A DNA stretch of 64,000 nucleotides from Owenia fusiformis. Its lineage: Eukaryota > Annelida > Polychaeta > Sabellida > Oweniidae. The position numbers and the translations under genes are program-made. Below, piece by piece: positions 59,010-64,000 of this stretch. The stretch is taken from positions 17,806,931 to 17,870,930 of the forward strand of contig CAIIXF020000003.1 of NCBI GenBank assembly GCA_903813345.2, written 5' to 3'. The notes beneath the pieces were generated by a model. That model saw only the letters and a list, made by a program, of their open reading frames with translations, was not told the origin of the DNA and made no database searches. How positions within the stretch are numbered: position 1 is the stretch's first letter; each line of letters starts with the position of its first letter.

Positions 59010-62000
59010 TCAACCTGTAAAAAATATTTTCAATTTTTCTAGAACCTTCTTGTTTTTCGTTACAAGAACCCTATTATTTAATTTTTCTGCAAACAGTTCA
59101 ACTATTCCTGCCCATCCATTTCTGTTATATACAATATTTAAGTGTTCCATTGTCAAACCGCTCCCGGCTATTCTATCTGCTATGCCATCAGATATGTATC
59201 CTCCAGTTACAAGGCGAGCAAATGAAGGTTTATTCATTGCCTTGACTTTCAAATACTCGTGGTTTTGTAATGTAAAGTGCATGGTAAAACTGGATTTTCT
59301 CTTCTCCTCTGTGGTGAAACCAATTCTATTTGAAAGTTCCTGTAGAGCGAGAACGTCACCTAATGCGCTATGAGCATCATATTCAAAGTTTGGAATGTAA
59401 GATTCCACGAGATCTACTTGCTTGTAACTTTTGAGTTTTGGATACTTCCTACGAATAAGGATCTTGGAATCTATGAATCCTTTAATTCCATTGAAATTAA
59501 GTTTCATTGTGTTGTGGAGAGCATTTATCAAAACGTGCACGTCAAATGTCTTTATGTTGTGTCCAATCAAAATGTTGTTTTCACTTTTTTCTAAAAATTC
59601 CTGGAAATTGTCCAGAGCTCTGCTTATGGGAACACAAGGAACTTTATTCCCATGGTGGAACATTTCACCCCCTTTCATACGGATCCCTGTAATAACACTA
59701 GCTTCTTCAGAAATATCCTCTTTTGGCTTCACATAAATATTGAATCTTTCATTTCCACGAACTGCGCCAATTTGTGTGATATGTGAAGTGCGATCTGAAA
59801 AATATAAAAAAATATTTATAATTGTTGAAAAAGTATTTTTTTTGCATAAAACTATTTGCTTAAAACTATTGATCCACAAGTATTTGAGTTATTCTCCAGG
59901 AACAGATTGATGGATGGATGGACAGACGGATGGAGGGGTCCTGACCCGGTCCTGTTGCAAGAAATTATTTTTTCACAATTAGGCTATTTAGCCTATGAAG
60001 GTTACTTCAGTATTTAAAATTCCGACCAATGTCATCAGTTCATTCAACAATTTTATTGTAATAACTTTCTGTGTTTCTATTATATTGTGAATGAGAACAT
60101 TTAAAATACATACATAGGCTTGTCGTTTCCAAATCAAAGTATATCTCTGTACTCTCCCTCAACGGATGATCAACTGGTGAGTCAATTGGCCTAACTATGG
60201 GAGGGGGTATCACAGTGCTATTGATAGCTTCAACATCTGTGTCCTGGAGTTGAAGTTCCTTCTGATAAGTTGGCCCTTCCCGAACCTCAGCAGATTTTCT
60301 ATTTTCATTCCTTGAAAAGAACAGAGACATTAATGGACAAAACATATTAAACATAGGGAAACAAAGAAAGAAGAGTGATCTGATACAATATCAACTAGAC
60401 ACACAGCAACTCCACAGAGTAGCAAATCCCACCGAAACTCCACTTTAAACTAAAATTGCGGCCATTTTGAAAAATTGCATTCAAGCAGAGATGCTATTGC
60501 CATAAAGTACCCCACAAAATTTGATGTAAATCCGTCAAATGGTTTTCGAGTAATGGCATTGACAAAAAATCGACAAAAATGACAGCCATTTTGAAAATAG
60601 CGGCCATTTCGAGCAGAGGTGCTATCACCATAAGGTATAATCCCACTAAAGTTGAAGTAAATCCGTCAAACAGTTCTTGAGTTATGGCCCGGACAAAAAA
60701 TCGACAAAAATGGCGGCCATCTTGAAAATAGCAGCCATTTTGAAAAATCGCTTTCGAGCAGAGGTGCTATTGCCATAAGGTGTAATCCCAACATTTGAAG
60801 TAAATCCATCAAACAGTTCTCGATTTATGGCCCGGACAGACGAACAGACGGACGGACGGATGGACGGACGGACGGTCGGCTTTCCTATATCCCCCTCAAA
60901 CTCCGTTCAGTCGGATAACTACATGTACACTATCAGCCTTCTAGTGAAGTACAATTTAGAAACCACATAGCTTCAGAATAATAAAACTGCCAAGCTTACA
61001 ATGCATATTTCTATACAGTATATGAATACTGTACTGTTTCATATTAAATAGTAAAGTAATTTCTGGCATGATCTCACATTCACACATTCAAGAAATTACA
61101 CCCATACTACAATAAAAAGTGCATATGTATTTCTTCAAATAAGATTTTAATTTATGAATATGAATGTAATTGTGGAAACCCATGGTTTAACCAGATACAA
61201 TGTAGTGTTACTCAAAGACCTAACATGTCTATTGCTCTTAGAATATATGATTTTGTGTTTGTCACATACCTGTTGGCCTTTAGATGGATGCGTCTCAATT
61301 TTGCTCTTTTGGTCAATGATTTCGCTTTTCTTATTTTCTCCCGTCTTTCACGTAGTGTCGTCAATCTCAGAGTGAATTCTCCTGGAGAGATTCCAAGTCT
61401 TTCATTAACCTACAAAAAAGTATATTATAAAGAAATGTTCATGATGTTTTGGTCAAAAAGTAATATACGATTGCTACCTATTGTACATTTTTGATATTCC
61501 ACACCCATGAGTGATCATCCACGCTCATTCCCAGAACCAAAAAAATTTTTAATTTAAAATTTTCAAAATAAAATAACGCTACATTCGGGGCTATAACTAG
61601 ACAACAGCAACGCGAAGCGTAGCAAATCCCATCGAACAGACTCATGGCTGCCATTTTTATAAAATCCTTCCACTACTTTTTCAGTTCTAACAAAAATTCA
61701 CCATTATAAAATGGTAAGTCAAGAGCCAAGAGTTATAATTATGTTTCTAAGTAGGCATATAAAATTTTATCTAACTGCACACACATACATGTAAATGTTG
61801 GCCATTTTTCAAAATGGCTGCCTACTAGCCAAAGTGTCATAAAACAGTATGCCATGCAGAGTATTCACATATCAAATATTAACTAGGACAGTGAGTCATG
61901 TTTATGAGTATTCACATAACAAATGTGAACAAAATCCCCCTTTTACTTTTTGAGTTACAGTAAAAAATGTAAAATAACACACGTAAAAATGGCGGCCATT

Positions 62001-64000
62001 TTCAAAATGTCATAAAACAGTGTGACATGCTTATAAGTATTCACATATCAAATATGAACAAAATCGCTCACTTACTTTTTGAGAAAATCCGGTATTTCTC
62101 AAAAATCATAAGATAATCAAACAAGAAACAGACGTTGTCAATATCACACCACCAAAAGGGATGACAAGATTTTTTGAAAAACATCCAATTAGGCCACCAG
62201 AATTCAAGATGGCTGCCCAAACTGTAATCAGGTTTAGTTTATATCAGGTAGTAATAACTGTAATAATTTGGAGTAGATCTGGTCAGTGTTTTTCCTTAAA
62301 TGCGATAATGTTTTTCGAAAAACATCCAATATGGCCAGCAGAATTCAAGATGGCAACCCAAAATGTAATCAGGTTTAGTTTATGTCAGGTAGTAACAAGG
62401 CATTAACATGACAAAATGTCACCACCAAGTTGGTCAAATCTGAAATCTAAAGTCAGATTTGAACTTCTGAGAACTTGTAGATGATTTTGAAAAAAAATTG
62501 TTCAATTTAAACCAAGTTGAAAAAAGACCTTTTTGACCTTTTTTGACCTTGAGAAGGTCATTGAAGGTCAAATTTCAAATCTAAAGTCAGATCTGAACTT
62601 CTGAGAACTTGTAGATGATTTTGAAAATAAGAATTTGGTCAATTTGAAGCAAGTTGAAAAAGACCTTTTTGACCTTTGTTTGACCTTGAGAAGGTCATTG
62701 AAGGTCAAATCTCAAATCTAAATTCAGATTTGAACTCCTGAGAACTTGTAGATGATTTTGAAAAAAAAAATTGGTCAATTTGAAGCAAGTTGAAAAAAGA
62801 CCTTTTTGACCTTGAGAAGGTCATTGAAGGTCAAATCTCAAATCTAAAGTCAGATATGAACTTCTGAGACCTTGTAGATGATTCAGAAAAAAATTGAAGT
62901 CAGTCTAAACAGTATTTGTTAAGTTATTGGAAGTTGTAAGAAATTGTTACAGACGCCAACCGCCAACCGCCGGACACCAACCGCCGGACGCCAACCACCA
63001 ACCGCCAACCGCCGTCACAAAAAAACGGAGACCATAACAATATGTCACCACTTTTTGGTGGTGACATAATAACTGTAAAAACTTGAAGCAGATCGGGTAA
63101 GTGGTTTTCGTTAAAATGCGATGACAAGATGTAGGTGTGATAAAAACATAACATAGGCCTAACATGTTAACATGAGAATATTCCGAAATTCTCAACAATC
63201 AATACAGGTTAACAAATAATGAACAAGAATGTCACTTTCTTACATATGGCTTACTTTCAATAGATACTTCTGACCAAGGTTTTTTTGACTAACACTGGCA
63301 CAGACCCTATGCAGAATACTACGACTTCCGCCATAAAACTTTGTTTTAGGGGCTTTTGACACAATTGTTTTGTTCAGACTTTCATTAGCCTGAGTACTTC
63401 CAAGTTTTGAAAGCCTTTGTGAGATTGGTATGTAGGATCGAAAAGTGTTTTTCAATTTTGTGTGAAGGGAGGTATTACTTGGAAAAGCAACTTTCCCTGG
63501 TAGCTCCTTATACTCATGAGAAGGATCATCTTTGTGACGGCACCAGGTGCCACAGTGATCGTGAAATCCGAAAGGATGGTTGTAAAGGGCTACTAGTCCT
63601 TTCTCTACTCCAGATGGGTCGCCGACATTTTGTGCAATCATGTAGCTAAAGCATTTTTGAATATATTTTATAGATTTTTTAGAGAACGATTTTTCAGTTT
63701 TACTGATACCATAAAGTTTATTTCCCAGGGATTTTTTAATGTGATTGCTGTCACTTTCCTTCTGAATAGTATGATCAACTTGGGTCCTCAACCTGGATAT
63801 TGTAGAGGAGTCCTCATCCCCAATGATAGTGCCAATTTTGAAATTACTCTTATTGGCCTCATTTACCAGTCTACAGCCTAATTCAGGCTCCATACCTTTG
63901 GCAGTTCCGGTATAATTTTTTGAGCACATATGTTCTGGCACATCCCTCTTTCTTGAGATGTAGTAATCACATTTCCTACACTTTGATTGGGCCACACCAT
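59010..64000 (-). CDS. Transposon gene: Mutator-like transposase domain fused to DEDDh exonuclease (5' partial)
   Basis: Minus-strand exons: 64000-63255, 61409-61270, 60310-60114 and 59794-59010 (stop). Phases agree. Exon 1 runs past the window edge and has CRKCDYYIS...EHMC (zinc-like), GTIIGDEDSSTISRLR, SDSNHIKKSLGNKLYG, FGFHDHCGTWC and QANESLNKTIVSKAPK, the pattern of Mutator-like transposase domains abundant in aquatic invertebrates. Exon 2 is basic (RERREKIRKAKSLTKRAK). Exon 3 ends with exonuclease motif I, IYFDLETT. Exon 4 has HITQIGAV, VTGI, ILIGHNIKTFDVHVLI (motif II) and YDAHSALGDVLALQEL (motif III, H..alGD). The acidic and His positions are intact, so both activities may survive. Assignment to Mutator rather than Kolobok is from memory. 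Confidence 0.75.
60395..60915 (-). mobile_element. Helitron-like non-autonomous element, copy 3 (minus)
   Basis: Read on the minus strand: A|TCCGACTGAACGGAG..., then ACTCTGTGGAGT hairpin, TGCTGTGTGTCTAG|T. It carries a GGAC/GGAT microsatellite near its 5' end and lies in an intron of the Mutator/exonuclease gene. A further fragment of the family is at about 61605-61640. Confidence 0.7.
62390..63072 (-). mobile_element. TGTCACCACC element, long inverted copy with AGGTCA-rich units
   Basis: Minus-strand relative of 8722-10465. The hairpin TGTCACCACC-AAAAAG-TGGTGACA is at the right end and GACATTTTGTCATG at the left. It has about four ~130-bp units with 'TTTGACCTTGAGAAGGTCATTG'. It lies in the first intron of the transposon gene. 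Confidence 0.7.

Noticed and set aside
58981-59736. Plus-strand ORFs opposite the exonuclease
   Set aside because: Antisense shadows of the minus-strand exon 59010-59794, which carries the DEDDh motifs.
62924-63198. ORFs with repeated GGWR/GWW segments
   Set aside because: Translation of the GGCGGTTGGCGTCC-type stretch of a dispersed element.
1-64000. tRNA, rRNA or snRNA genes
   Set aside because: I scanned for box-like motifs and cloverleaf patterns by eye and found none that I could support.

Overview
The window is eukaryotic genomic DNA. It is AT-rich, has long introns with GT..AG boundaries, and is crowded with transposable elements and minisatellites. The main gene is a polycystin-1/REJ-family receptor, and the repeat families are of types common in marine invertebrates. 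I infer a marine invertebrate, possibly a deuterostome such as a hemichordate or echinoderm relative; a lophotrochozoan cannot be excluded from the sequence alone.

Layout. 1-1900 (minus): 5' part of a Ty3/gypsy-type LTR retrotransposon (LTR, primer-binding site, gag, a slippery heptamer and the start of pol). 1900-6886: non-coding, dispersed and tandem repeats. 6887-56510 (plus): a polycystin-1-like gene assembled here from 33 exons whose splice phases all agree (about 8.6 kb of coding sequence, about 2,870 residues), with both the N-terminal start and the C-terminal pore region missing. Domain order: AbfB-like, C-type lectin, PAN/apple, F5/8-type C (discoidin), PKD repeats, REJ, GAIN/GPS, first membrane helix, PLAT, then membrane helices up to the start of the extracellular TOP/polycystin domain. 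15051-16700 (minus): a two-exon gene of unknown function nested in the intron that splits the lectin domain. 59010-64000 (minus): a four-exon transposon gene joining a Mutator-like transposase domain to a DEDDh exonuclease, open at the right edge.

The receptor gene has been heavily remodelled by local duplication and transposition. A 1,655-bp foldback element with an 8-bp target duplication lies inside a REJ exon. Two exons exist as tandem copies whose lengths make joint inclusion frame-breaking; in one pair the copies are only 24 bp apart. A truncated copy of the GPS exon lies just upstream of the real one. Two separate minisatellites have amplified an exon's 3' end together with its 5' splice site. 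Introns carry Helitron-like copies (A|TC...CTAG|T), a 5-bp-TSD element with CACGGTG termini suggesting the Transib/RAG-like superfamily, mariner-type and hAT-type MITEs, and long palindromes.

Exon boundaries were read by eye from splice consensus, reading phase and family motifs. No alignment or database search was run.
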